Assembly (NCBI GenBank): GCA_027457225.1
Contig: DAIDTL010000002.1
Coordinates: forward strand, 1 to 26,007
Length of the DNA stretch: 26,007 nt
From: Ferrovaceae bacterium
GTDB taxonomy: Bacteria; Pseudomonadota; Gammaproteobacteria; Burkholderiales; Ferrovaceae
Direction of reading: 5' to 3'
The notes beneath the pieces were generated by a model, which searched no databases, was not told the DNA's origin, and saw nothing but the letters and a program-made list of their open reading frames with translations. The translations under genes were made by a program, and so were the position numbers. The stretch's first letter is position 1. The number at the start of each line of letters is the position of its first letter. Below are positions 15,207 through 24,128 of this stretch, one piece after another.

Positions 15207-16606
15207 GAACGCCTCTTTCGGTATAGTTCACGAAAAGTTTTACCCTGGGGTGCCGGCATGTCCCGACCGTCGGTCCAACCATCCAGTCCGGGCAAGTGGT
15301 GTAGTAGTTTTTTCTTTCCACCCAGCAGGCTGAGCACCCGGACACCCATTTGCGTCATCAGGGCATACAAATGGGGCCGGTTGGCCACTCCCCGCCAGAG
15401 CCGGATGGACAGGCGTTCATGCCAGGGACGCAATCCCTGTTCAAAAGATTTTTCACGCAGCACGCGCATCAACTCCGGCAAAGGAATTTTGACCGGACAG
15501 ACCACCTGGCATGCTCCGCACAAAGTGGAGGCCTGGGGCAGATCGAGCGCATTTTTAAGCCCCACATAGGAAGGTGTCAGGATCGCGCCAATGGGCCCAG
15601 GATAGACCCATCCATAGGCGTGGCCTCCGATGTTTTGATACACCGGACAGTGATTCATGCAAGCACCACAGCGAATGCAACGTAGCGCTTTTTGCATTTC
15701 TGTTCCCAGCAAACGCGAGCGGCCGCTGTCCACCAGAATGATGTGAGACTGCTCAGGACCATCCAGGTCGCCCTCCTGGCGCGGGCCTGTGAGCATCGAA
15801 ACATAATTGGTAATGGATTGCCCAGTGGCTGAGCGCGTCAGTAGCCGCACAATCACGGAAAAATCGTTGAGCGTGGGTAAAACTTTTTCAATACCGGTAA
15901 TGGTCACATGAATTCTTGGCAAGGTCGTTACCATGCGACCATTGCCTTCATTGGTGACAATTACGACCGATCCGGTTTCAGCAATCAAAAAATTTCCGCC
16001 GGAGATTCCCATTTCTGCCGACAGAAAATGCGGTCGCAACTGTTCCCTGGCCTCCCGGCAGAGTGCGGGAATATCCGTTTGACGCGGCGTATGATGATTT
16101 TCGGAAAACAATGCAGCCACTTCTTCCAGGCTTTTGTGTATGGCTGGCGCAATGATGTGCGAAGGCGGCTCATGGGCCAACTGCAGGATATATTCACCCA
16201 GATCTGTCTCGATGGCCTGGATGCCTGCCGCTTCTACGGCATCATTCAAGCCGGATTCCTCGCTGACCATCGACTTGGATTTGACGATTTTTTTAACACC
16301 GTTGGATTGTGCTATTTCGATCAGGATGCGATTGACGTCTTGCGCCGTCTCCGCCCAATGAACCCGTGACCCGCGTGCCAGTGCCTGTTCCTCAAAGGCC
16401 AGTAGATAACTGTCAAGGTTTGCAAGGCTTCGGTCACGAATCGCGGCGGCGGCAACCCTGATCGTTTCAAGGTTGTCCACTTCAGTCATCACGGCAGCGC
16501 GTGCCTCCACAAACCGTCCGCCAAAACGCTTCATGTTTCGCTGAAGCAAAGGGTCGATCAGCTTGCGCCGGACATTGCTCTTGAAGGAAAACGAAGTGAG
16601 TTGCAT
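15203..16606 (-). CDS. lutB: LutB/LldF-like iron-sulfur protein of the lactate utilization complex
   Basis: This 467-aa protein combines an N-terminal LUD domain (AETGSVVIVTNEGNGRM at about 209-225) with a C-terminal ferredoxin-like part. CxxCxxCxxxCP spans Cys310, Cys313, Cys316 and Cys320, and a second set CxxCxxxCP spans Cys363, Cys366 and Cys370, for two 4Fe-4S clusters. This is the expected LutB layout. The junction with lutA reads TTGATG: the ATG at 16606 overlaps the last base of the lutA TGA. A TTG one codon earlier is possible but less likely. It would pass electrons from lactate oxidation towards the respiratory chain. Confidence 0.94.
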   Translation of the reverse strand: MQLTSFSFKSNVRRKLIDPLLQRNMKRFGGRFVEARAAVMTEVDNLETIRVAAAAIRDRSLANLDSYLLAFEEQALARGSRVHWAETAQDVNRILIEIAQSNGVKKIVKSKSMVSEESGLNDAVEAAGIQAIETDLGEYILQLAHEPPSHIIAPAIHKSLEEVAALFSENHHTPRQTDIPALCREAREQLRPHFLSAEMGISGGNFLIAETGSVVIVTNEGNGRMVTTLPRIHVTITGIEKVLPTLNDFSVIVRLLTRSATGQSITNYVSMLTGPRQEGDLDGPEQSHIILVDSGRSRLLGTEMQKALRCIRCGACMNHCPVYQNIGGHAYGWVYPGPIGAILTPSYVGLKNALDLPQASTLCGACQVVCPVKIPLPELMRVLREKSFEQGLRPWHERLSIRLWRGVANRPHLYALMTQMGVRVLSLLGGKKKLLHHLPGLDGWTDGRDMPAPQGKTFRELYRKRRS

Positions 16607-17343
16607 CAAACCTGACCCAATTCGGGACCGGCCAGCACTTCGGCCACATGGAGTACCTGGGTGGTGTCATCGCCCAGACGACGCAAGCGCCCCTCGATAT
16701 TGAGCAGGCACCCCAGATCACCCCCCACGATGGCATCTGCCTTCGTCGCCAAGGCATCCTGGCATTTGTTGTCCGCCATCCGGGTGGCGATCTCCCCTAA
16801 CTTGATGGAAAACGTTCCGCCGAACCCGCAACAGAGTTCAGGTTTGCTCATTTCATGCAGCTGCGCACCCGTCACCTGTTCCATCAGCTGGCGCGGTTGG
16901 TGCTTGACATTCAGTTCACGCAGTCCGGAACAGGAGTCATGATAGGTGATGGTGCCTTGAAAGGAACTATCCAGACGCTCCACTTTCAATACGGTGACCA
17001 AAAAATCAGTCAGTTCGAAGGTGCGTTGCGAGAGTGCATTGAGTCGGTGTTGAAGTGCAGTATCATCGGGAAACAATTCGCCGTAATGGGAACGGATCAT
17101 CCCTGTACATGAGCCACTGGGGGCCACAACGTAATCGAAGGACTCAAAATCGGCCAGAAACCGTCGCGCCATGACACGACCTGATTCGCGATCACCGGAA
17201 TTAAAGCCCGGCTGCCCACAACAGGTTTGGTTTGGTGGTACTGCGACTTCACATCCCGCATTCTCGAGGAGCTTCAAGGTAGCAAACCCGATTCGAGGAC
17301 GCATCATGTCCACGAGACAGGTAACAAAAAGACCTACACGCAT
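16606..17343 (-). CDS. lutA: LutA/LldE-like cysteine-rich (CCG domain) subunit
   Basis: This 245-aa protein has two CCG (DUF224) cysteine-rich domains, as in heterodisulfide reductase subunit B and the glycolate oxidase iron-sulfur subunit. Cys9 with CCGQPGFNSG (41-50) marks the first; Cys138 with CCGFGGTFS (171-179) marks the second. It is the first gene of lutABC and likely contributes to the catalytic iron-sulfur centre that oxidises L-lactate. The ATG at 17343 has AGGA seven bases upstream. It begins only 18 bases after the PBP7-like gene ends, so the lut genes may be read through from upstream. No lactate permease or GntR/LldR-type regulator lies next to it in the window. Confidence 0.93.
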   Translation of the reverse strand: MRVGLFVTCLVDMMRPRIGFATLKLLENAGCEVAVPPNQTCCGQPGFNSGDRESGRVMARRFLADFESFDYVVAPSGSCTGMIRSHYGELFPDDTALQHRLNALSQRTFELTDFLVTVLKVERLDSSFQGTITYHDSCSGLRELNVKHQPRQLMEQVTGAQLHEMSKPELCCGFGGTFSIKLGEIATRMADNKCQDALATKADAIVGGDLGCLLNIEGRLRRLGDDTTQVLHVAEVLAGPELGQV

Positions 17344-17361
17344 TGAAAATCCTGGGTTGTA

Positions 17362-18252
17362 TCAGAGTTGCCCGACCGTCACCTGGTTATGAGCTTCCAG
17401 CCACTTGCGAACACGATTGGCGTCACCAATCCGGGCATATCGCCCACGGGAATCCAGCAACACGATAACCATCGGGTGGCCGTTGATCGTGGCCTGCATG
17501 ACCAGACACTGCCCGGATTCATTGATAAAACCGGTTTTTGACAATCCAATGGCCCAGCCCGAATTGGCGACCAATGGGTTGGTATTGTGAAAGATGACCG
17601 AACGTCCCCGAAATCCCACAGGGATCGAAACGGAAGCCGTTGTCGTAATTTCGTGAATGCGCGGATATTGAATCGCCGTCTGAACCAAAATGGCCAGATC
17701 GTGAGCAGTCGAGACGTTATTGCCATTGAGTCCGGAAGCGTCTTCGAAATGGGTGTTTGTCATTCCCAGACGGGCTGCTTCAGCATTCATGCGTTCAACA
17801 AATGCCCTGATACCCCCCGGATATGAACGGCCCAACCCCGAAGCGGCCCTATTTTCGGAGGCAATCAGAGCCATGCGTAAAAAATCCAGGCGGCTGGCAT
17901 GCGCCCCGACGCGCAAATTGGATCGGGTAAAGCGCAGGTTATCCACATCCTCTTCGGTCACGGTGATCTGCTCATCGAGGTCCTGGCCGGATTCCAAAAC
18001 AACCAAAGCGGTCATGAGCTTGGTGATGGAAGCAATAGGATGAACCGGATCGGGATTTTTTGAGAAAACAACCTGTTGAGTCGTCTGATCGATGACCAGG
18101 GCGGTGGAAGACCGCAAGTCCACGCCAGAGGGGTCTGACACCGCAGCAGCGTGATGATTATTGTGACGTGCCTGAGCAGTCGGCATCCCTCCAGCAAGCA
18201 GGATCCACAGAATCAGCCCGTACCGAATTGCAGTGTTGTTTGTTCGGCTCAT
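17362..18252 (-). CDS. pbpG: D-alanyl-D-alanine endopeptidase, PBP7-like (peptidase S11)
   Basis: This 296-aa low-molecular-weight penicillin-binding protein would cut D,D cross-links in peptidoglycan in the periplasm. A signal peptide (hydrophobic core YGLILWILLAGG, likely cleavage after TAQA at residue 28) is followed by the serine peptidase motifs SITK (Ser75, Lys78), SEN (132-134) and KTG (239-241). The length suits PBP7, lacking the long C-terminal domain of PBP5-type carboxypeptidases. I chose the ATG at 18252, preceded by GGGGAGGAAG although the spacing is short; an ATG 12 codons upstream (18288) has no ribosome binding site and would spoil the signal peptide. It sits 48 bases after the ABC exporter and 18 bases before lutA. 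Confidence 0.9.
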   Translation of the reverse strand: MSRTNNTAIRYGLILWILLAGGMPTAQARHNNHHAAAVSDPSGVDLRSSTALVIDQTTQQVVFSKNPDPVHPIASITKLMTALVVLESGQDLDEQITVTEEDVDNLRFTRSNLRVGAHASRLDFLRMALIASENRAASGLGRSYPGGIRAFVERMNAEAARLGMTNTHFEDASGLNGNNVSTAHDLAILVQTAIQYPRIHEITTTASVSIPVGFRGRSVIFHNTNPLVANSGWAIGLSKTGFINESGQCLVMQATINGHPMVIVLLDSRGRYARIGDANRVRKWLEAHNQVTVGQL

Positions 18253-18300
18253 CTTCCTCCCCGCACTTCCGTGGCCATAACAATACATAAAATCATTTGG

Positions 18301-20103
18301 TTACGCAACATTATTCTGCTTTTGCTGCAAGATCCACATACGGGCATAAACCCCATTGGCTGCCAGGAGCAGTTCGTGTCGCCCCCGTTCGATGATACGG
18401 CCCTCTTCCATAACCAGAATCTGGTCGGCATCAACGATGGTAGACAAGCGGTGCGCAATGACCAATGTCGTGTGATGGCGGGCGATGGAAGCCAGTTCTG
18501 CCTGAATGTCTTTTTCAGAGCGCGAATCCAGGGCTGAAGTGGCTTCATCGAATACCAATATCTGGGGCCGCTTCAGAAGTGTGCGGGCAATGGCCACCCT
18601 TTGTTTTTCACCGCCGGACAGTTTGAGCCCCCGCTCGCCCACCAGCGTCTCATAGCCATCGGGTAACTTTTCAATAAAATCATGGATATGCGCTGACTGA
18701 GCGGCTTGAATCACCTCCTCCCGGGAAGCCTCGGGGCGGCCGTAGGCAATGTTGTAGTAGACGGAATCATTGAACAGGACCGTGTCCTGGGGGACGATGC
18801 CAATCGCCGCGCGCAGGGATTGCTGGTTCACGGTACGAATATCCTGACCATTGATCAAGATTCTTCCCCCGTTGACTTCGTAAAAACGGAATAGCAGGCG
18901 CGCCAAAGTGGATTTCCCCGCACCGCTTGGTCCGACAACAGCCACTTTGTGTCCTGTGGGAATTTCAAAATCCACTTGTTTCAAAATCGGTCGCCGAAGA
19001 TCGTATGAAAAATCAACGGCTTCAAACCGGACAGCCACCTGGCCCACCACCAGATCGGGCGCACCGGGGAGGTCGCTCACTTCGGTATGGACGGTCAGCA
19101 GTCGAAACATGCGGTCCATATCGGCCAGCGCCTGCTTGATTTCCCGGTAAATCACCCCCAGAAAGTTAAGTGGGATGTACAGTTGCAGCACCAGGGCATT
19201 GATCAGCACGAGGTCGCCCACAGTCAGTCGCCCAGCAACCACCCCATCGGCTGCCCGGGCCATCAGCACCACCGACCCGATGCCAATAATCAGGCTCTGG
19301 GCAACATTAAGCGCTGCCAGCGACGTCTGGCTTTTGACTGAAGCCTGTTCCCACTTCTGCAGGTTTTCAGCATAACGCTCGGCTTCACAGGCTTCATTAC
19401 CAAAATACTTGACCGTTTCATAGTTGATGAGGCTGTCAATGGCGCGCGTATTGGCTTTGGAGTCCAGTTCATTCATGCGACGCCGATATACCGTACGCCA
19501 CTCGGTGATGACGATCGTCATGGAAATGTAGATCACCAGCGTCACCAAGGTAATCAAGGCAAACCAGATATCGTATTTCCAGGCCAGGATCCCGCCAACC
19601 AGCAGCATTTCCACCAAGGTGGGCACGATACTGAACAGGGTGAAGCGCATCAGGCTTTCGATACCTCGGGTGCCGCGTTCGATGTCGCGTGACATGCCCC
19701 CTGTCTGGCGCTCAAGATGGAAGCGCAGATTGAGCGCATGCAGATGTCGAAACACCGCCAGGGCAATACGACGGACAGAGCTCTGCGTAACCTTGGCAAA
19801 CACACCATCACGCAACTCGTTGAAGAATGTCGTGGAAAACCGCAGCAATCCGTAACCAATGATCAGCATGGCCGGTACTGCCACCAGTACATGGGTTGGC
19901 TCAAGCCGATCAATGATTTCCTTGAGCGCCAGCGGAACCCCCACATTGGCTACCTTGGCCAACAGCAGGCAAAGGAATGCCAATACAACCCGTCCCTTAA
20001 ATTCCAACAAATAGGGCAGCAGGCTTCGGATGGCGCCCCAGTCACCGCTTGTAAAACGGTTAGGCGAAAGGGGTGCAGCAGAACTTCCAGGGCGGATGCG
20101 CAT
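18301..20103 (-). CDS. Atm1/HMT-type ABC exporter (fused permease-ATPase)
   Basis: This 600-aa half-transporter has six membrane segments (about 35-325) followed by an ATPase domain: Walker A GPSGAGKS (391-398), signature LSGGE (495-499), Walker B ILVFDE (515-520) and the H-loop IAHRLST. The cytoplasmic loop block NYETVKYFGNE (227-237) is characteristic of the Atm1/ABCB7 subgroup, whose bacterial members export glutathione-linked metals or persulfides. It would work as a homodimer in the inner membrane. The ATG at 20103 lies seven bases after the truB stop and has no obvious Shine-Dalgarno, suggesting coupling to truB. In E. coli this place is taken by rpsO. The substrate is inferred from the subgroup only; a lipid exporter is a less likely alternative. 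Confidence 0.88.
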   Translation of the reverse strand: MRIRPGSSAAPLSPNRFTSGDWGAIRSLLPYLLEFKGRVVLAFLCLLLAKVANVGVPLALKEIIDRLEPTHVLVAVPAMLIIGYGLLRFSTTFFNELRDGVFAKVTQSSVRRIALAVFRHLHALNLRFHLERQTGGMSRDIERGTRGIESLMRFTLFSIVPTLVEMLLVGGILAWKYDIWFALITLVTLVIYISMTIVITEWRTVYRRRMNELDSKANTRAIDSLINYETVKYFGNEACEAERYAENLQKWEQASVKSQTSLAALNVAQSLIIGIGSVVLMARAADGVVAGRLTVGDLVLINALVLQLYIPLNFLGVIYREIKQALADMDRMFRLLTVHTEVSDLPGAPDLVVGQVAVRFEAVDFSYDLRRPILKQVDFEIPTGHKVAVVGPSGAGKSTLARLLFRFYEVNGGRILINGQDIRTVNQQSLRAAIGIVPQDTVLFNDSVYYNIAYGRPEASREEVIQAAQSAHIHDFIEKLPDGYETLVGERGLKLSGGEKQRVAIARTLLKRPQILVFDEATSALDSRSEKDIQAELASIARHHTTLVIAHRLSTIVDADQILVMEEGRIIERGRHELLLAANGVYARMWILQQKQNNVA

Positions 20104-20110
20104 GTTCGTG

Positions 20111-21049
20111 CTATTCAGTCATCAAACGTGCCGGATGCAAACGGCGTTCGGCAGTCAGTTCGCAGATACCCAGAAATCGATCGGTAGGCATGTACACCCG
20201 AAAGCGTTGCCCTGGCGTCCCGGCAAGGTCACAGGGCAATCCACGACCCTGCCGAATGGCCAGGCTCTGTGTGTCATCAAGATCAATACGCGGCACACCA
20301 GACAATAACGCGTCGACAGGAAGCAAACACTTTTCCCGTTCTTCCATGGAGAGCGCTTCAAGTTGCCGGAGTGTCACTGCGCCTTGCAATGCAAACGAAC
20401 CGGTTTCCGTACGCCGCAATCCGCAAAGAAAACCACCACATCCTAGCGCTGCGCCAATATCTGCAGCCAGTACCCGAATGTAGGTTCCTTTGCTCACCTT
20501 GAGCGAAAGTGTCAGCATTTCGCCATCCCAAGCCTCAACCTTCTGTTCCAGCACTTCGATACGGCGGGGGGCGCGAGCAACCTCAAGGCCTGCCCGGGCA
20601 TAGTCGTAAAGTGGTCGGCCTTGGACTTTCAATGCGGAATGCATGGGGGGGCACTGGGACTGAACCCCCTCAAAGCGGCGCAGGACAGATTCAATCGTCG
20701 CGAGCGACCCTGTAAAGGGCTGCACCGGGGTAATCTCGCCTTCACCATCTCCGGTAGTACTGCGGTAACCCAAACGAATCTGAGCCTGATAAGCCTTGGG
20801 GGCATCCAGCAACCAGCCAGAAAACTTGGTGGCTTCCCCCAGGCAGAGGGTCAAGAGCCCCGTAGCATGTGGGTCAAGCGTTCCCGTGTGGCCCGCCTTG
20901 CGCGCTGCCAGAAGATAACGCGCACGCTGCAAGGCAGTATTAGAAGACAATCCGAAGGGCTTATCGAGCAACAAGACGCCGGTGATATCGCGGCGGGGTA
21001 ACGCAGCACCACGCGCCCCGGGACTTTCAAGATTGGTTATGTTGTGCAT
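20111..21049 (-). CDS. truB: tRNA pseudouridine(55) synthase TruB
   Basis: This enzyme converts uridine 55 in the T-loop of tRNAs to pseudouridine and also helps tRNA fold. At about 312 aa it is typical. GVLLLDKPFGLSSN opens the catalytic domain, and GHTGTLDPHATGLL contains the catalytic aspartate (Asp59 from this start). KVSKGTYIRVLAADIG and GGFLCGLRRTETG are conserved, and the C-terminal part (RFRVYMP onward) fits the PUA-like domain. I used the ATG at 21049 (MHNITNLES), which overlaps the end of rbfA by 23 bases; an ATG six codons upstream at 21067 is also possible. It follows rbfA as in most proteobacteria. Confidence 0.95.
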   Translation of the reverse strand: MHNITNLESPGARGAALPRRDITGVLLLDKPFGLSSNTALQRARYLLAARKAGHTGTLDPHATGLLTLCLGEATKFSGWLLDAPKAYQAQIRLGYRSTTGDGEGEITPVQPFTGSLATIESVLRRFEGVQSQCPPMHSALKVQGRPLYDYARAGLEVARAPRRIEVLEQKVEAWDGEMLTLSLKVSKGTYIRVLAADIGAALGCGGFLCGLRRTETGSFALQGAVTLRQLEALSMEEREKCLLPVDALLSGVPRIDLDDTQSLAIRQGRGLPCDLAGTPGQRFRVYMPTDRFLGICELTAERRLHPARLMTE

Positions 21050-21395
21050 CCGAAGCCACCGCCTCATCGATCAAGCTGGATAAAGCAACAGCGCGGTCAA
21101 GGGTTTGATCTTCGAGAAAGTGCAATTGTGGCATGCTGCGCAAGGTCATGCGGCGTCCCAGCTGACGCCGCAAAAATCCGGCGCCTTCCTGCAAGGCCTC
21201 GAGCGTTCTCTGCAGCGATTCCTGTCCTTGCAATGAACTGACATAGACCTTGGCATGCGAATAATCTGCAGAGACTTCGACCGCTGTGACGGTCACCATG
21301 CCCACTCGCGGGTCTTTAACTTCACGCCGAATCAAGTCGGACAGGTCTTTCTGGATCTGGTCGCCGATACGGCGACTGCGCGGATAAGGGTTCAA
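21027..21395 (-). CDS. rbfA: Ribosome-binding factor A
   Basis: This 122-aa KH-type protein binds the small ribosomal subunit during late maturation of 16S rRNA and is important in the cold. RSRRIGDQIQKDLSDLIRR and VKDPRVGMVTVTAVEVSADYSHAKVYV are classical RbfA sequence. The start is a TTG at 21395, supported by GGAGG about eight bases upstream in the 15-base gap after infB; no ATG fits. Its last 23 bases overlap truB. The C-terminal tail (SLIDEAVASDAQHNQS) is short, as usual in betaproteobacteria. Confidence 0.95.
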   Translation of the reverse strand: MNPYPRSRRIGDQIQKDLSDLIRREVKDPRVGMVTVTAVEVSADYSHAKVYVSSLQGQESLQRTLEALQEGAGFLRRQLGRRMTLRSMPQLHFLEDQTLDRAVALSSLIDEAVASDAQHNQS

Positions 21396-21410
21396 GAAGG
21401 TGCCTCCGGT

Positions 21411-24110
21411 CTAAAGCGTCCTGGCCACTTCAACCACTTCAAACGTTTCCAGCTTGTCACCCACCTGAATATCGTTATAGTTCTTGAGGGACAAGCCGCA
21501 TTCGAATCCCGCCTTAACTTCGCGAACATCATCCTTGAATCGTTTCAGGGAATCGAGCTCGCCGGTATGGATCACCACATCGTCGCGCAGCAGTCGCACT
21601 CCGGCACCACGCTTGATATTCCCTTCCAATACATAGCAACCGGCCACTGCGCCCACCTTGGAAATGCGGAAGACTTCGCGAATTTCAACCAACCCCGTAA
21701 TGCTTTCCTTGCGATCGGGCGAAAGCATTCCGGACAACGCAGCCTTCACTTCATCCACTGCGTTATAAATGATGTCGTAATAGCGCACGTCTACACCGCT
21801 ACTGTTAATCAACTTGCGCGCCGTTGCGTCGGCACGCGTATTAAATCCAATGATGACTGCCTTGGATGCAAGGGCCAGGTTGACATCTGACTCGGTAATG
21901 CCACCAACGGCAGCATGCACGATGTTGACCCGCACTTCATCCGTGGAAAGTTTTTGCAGGGACTGGGTCAAGGCCTCATAGGAACCCTGTACGTCGGCTT
22001 TAATGATGAGTGAGAGAACCTTAACCCCACCTTCAGCCATTTGGTCAAACATATTTTCCAGTTTTGCTGCCTGCTGTTTGGCTAGCTTGACGTCACGGAA
22101 TTTGCCCTGACGGAACAGCGCGATTTCACGGGCCTTGCGATCATCATTGAGCACCATCACATCCTCACCGGCAACGGGAACCTCAGTCAGTCCCTGGATT
22201 TCCACCGGTATGGATGGGCCCGCCTGCTCCACCGGGTGGCCCGCTTCATCCAGCATCGCGCGTACCCGGCCATAAGAGGCTCCTGCAAGGACCATGTCGC
22301 CTCGCCGTAGGGTGCCTGATTGCACCAGTATCGTGGCAACTGGACCGCGCCCTTTGTCCAGACGCGCTTCAATGACAATGCCCTTGGCCGGCGTATTCCT
22401 TGGCGCCTTAAGCTCCAGTACCTCGGCTTGCAGTAGAACAGACTCCAGCAGCCCATCGATACCTTGCCCCGTTTTAGCCGAAACCTGGACAAACTGGGCC
22501 TCGCCACCATATTCTTCAGGAAGCACCCCTTGCAAAACAAGTTCGCTCTTGATGCGCTCGAAGTTGGCTTCCGGTTTATCCATTTTGTTTACGGCCACCA
22601 CCACGGGAACATGAGCTGCTTTGGTGTGGTGAATGGCTTCAATGGTTTGTGGCATGACACCGTCATCGGCGGCTACGACAAGAATCACGATATCCGTAAC
22701 TTTGGCCCCGCGTGCGCGCATGGCAGTAAAAGCTTCATGGCCCGGAGTATCCAGAAAGGTCACCATGCCGCGTGCTGTTTCGACGTGATAGGCCCCGATG
22801 TGTTGTGTAATGCCACCCGCCTCGCCACTCGCAACCCGGGTACGACGAATGTAGTCGAGCAATGAGGTCTTGCCATGGTCCACATGGCCCATGACAGTCA
22901 CCACCGGTGCACGAGGCTCAAAAATGGCATCTTCATGCTCTTCCCCCGTTTCGGCCAGCAAGGCCTCAGGGTCGTCGAGCTTCGCGGGCTTCGCCACGTG
23001 CCCCAGTTCCTCCACCACGATCATGGCGGTTTCCTGGTCAAGAACCTGATTGATTGTGACCATCATGCCCATCTTCATCAGGGTCTTGATGACTTCTGCG
23101 GCCTTGACGGCCATTTTCTGGGCCAACGCAGCGACAACAATGGTCTCGGGCACCAGAACTTCATGAACGATAGGTTCTGTTGGCGCCGAAAAAGCATGTA
23201 ACCCATCATCGGATTTATGACTCTTGGCATGGCGTGCCTTGGGGTCGCGCCAGGCGGTGCTACTTCCAACATCACCCCGGGTTTTCAAGCTGCGCCGTTT
23301 GTTGCCGTCATCCATCCAGGTTGTGGGTTTCTCGGCTTTCTTACCGCTTTTCTTGGGAGAGGCCTTTTCAGCCGTTTTGGCGGCAGGGCGATGCAACGTT
23401 CCCGTCTTTTCATCCGGCTTGGCTGCAGCAGTCTTTTCCACTTGGGCGCGTGCTGCCGCGGCCTGAACTTCGGACAGAGCTTTTTCCTCAGCCTCTTTTT
23501 TGGCTCGCGTGCGAGCCTGCTTGTCCACGACATCCGCGGTCTGACGTGCTTTCAATTCGGCTTGACGATGGGCCTCCTGACTACGCAAAGCGCGCTGCGC
23601 CTCGCCAATGGGACTGGCAGGAATTCCTGCGGTATCAGTAGTTGCGACGACTTCCGGAGCGACCGTTGCCTGATTTTTTTTGGATTCAGGCGCTGCAACT
23701 TCCTCTGCTGTTTTCACAGGTTCGACCCGGGCCTGGGGTTTGGACTCGGGAGTCAACGCAACTGGAGCTTCCTTCGCCTCTTCATCAGAAGGGCCCGGGG
23801 CATCAGTGCTGTCGCGTTTTACCAGGACGCGTTTTTTTCGAACTTCCACCTGGATGGTGCGTGCCCTGCCCGTGGCACTGTCTGCCTTCTTGATTTCGCT
23901 GGTCTGCTTGCGCGTCAGCGTGATGCGGGTTTTGGGTTCAGAACGTCCGTGCTGCTCGCGCAAATGATCGAGCAGTTGTGTCTTGTCCTTTTCGCTGATG
24001 CTATCCGCTGCAGTCGACTTTTTTACCCCTGCCGCCTTCAACTGCACCAACAGCGTTTCCGGGGTGACTTTCAATTCAACTGCAAGATCAGCCACCGTTG
24101 CTTTTGCCAT
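21411..24110 (-). CDS. infB: Translation initiation factor IF-2
   Basis: This GTPase (899 aa; E. coli 890) places initiator fMet-tRNA on the 30S subunit and promotes subunit joining. The N-terminal IF2_N domain (1-50, MAKATVADLAVELKV) is followed by a long charged Ala/Lys/Glu-rich linker (about 55-300) that is probably mostly disordered or coiled. The G domain shows G1 GHVDHGKT (408-415), G3 DTPGH (454-458), G4 NKMD (508-511) and G5 SAKTGQG. The C-terminal beta-barrel and fMet-tRNA binding domains are complete. The ATG at 24110 has GGAG seven bases upstream. It lies 18 bases after nusA. Shorter forms from internal starts, known in E. coli, cannot be judged here. Confidence 0.98.
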   Translation of the reverse strand: MAKATVADLAVELKVTPETLLVQLKAAGVKKSTAADSISEKDKTQLLDHLREQHGRSEPKTRITLTRKQTSEIKKADSATGRARTIQVEVRKKRVLVKRDSTDAPGPSDEEAKEAPVALTPESKPQARVEPVKTAEEVAAPESKKNQATVAPEVVATTDTAGIPASPIGEAQRALRSQEAHRQAELKARQTADVVDKQARTRAKKEAEEKALSEVQAAAARAQVEKTAAAKPDEKTGTLHRPAAKTAEKASPKKSGKKAEKPTTWMDDGNKRRSLKTRGDVGSSTAWRDPKARHAKSHKSDDGLHAFSAPTEPIVHEVLVPETIVVAALAQKMAVKAAEVIKTLMKMGMMVTINQVLDQETAMIVVEELGHVAKPAKLDDPEALLAETGEEHEDAIFEPRAPVVTVMGHVDHGKTSLLDYIRRTRVASGEAGGITQHIGAYHVETARGMVTFLDTPGHEAFTAMRARGAKVTDIVILVVAADDGVMPQTIEAIHHTKAAHVPVVVAVNKMDKPEANFERIKSELVLQGVLPEEYGGEAQFVQVSAKTGQGIDGLLESVLLQAEVLELKAPRNTPAKGIVIEARLDKGRGPVATILVQSGTLRRGDMVLAGASYGRVRAMLDEAGHPVEQAGPSIPVEIQGLTEVPVAGEDVMVLNDDRKAREIALFRQGKFRDVKLAKQQAAKLENMFDQMAEGGVKVLSLIIKADVQGSYEALTQSLQKLSTDEVRVNIVHAAVGGITESDVNLALASKAVIIGFNTRADATARKLINSSGVDVRYYDIIYNAVDEVKAALSGMLSPDRKESITGLVEIREVFRISKVGAVAGCYVLEGNIKRGAGVRLLRDDVVIHTGELDSLKRFKDDVREVKAGFECGLSLKNYNDIQVGDKLETFEVVEVARTL

Positions 24111-24128
24111 TCAAATTCTCCGATACCC

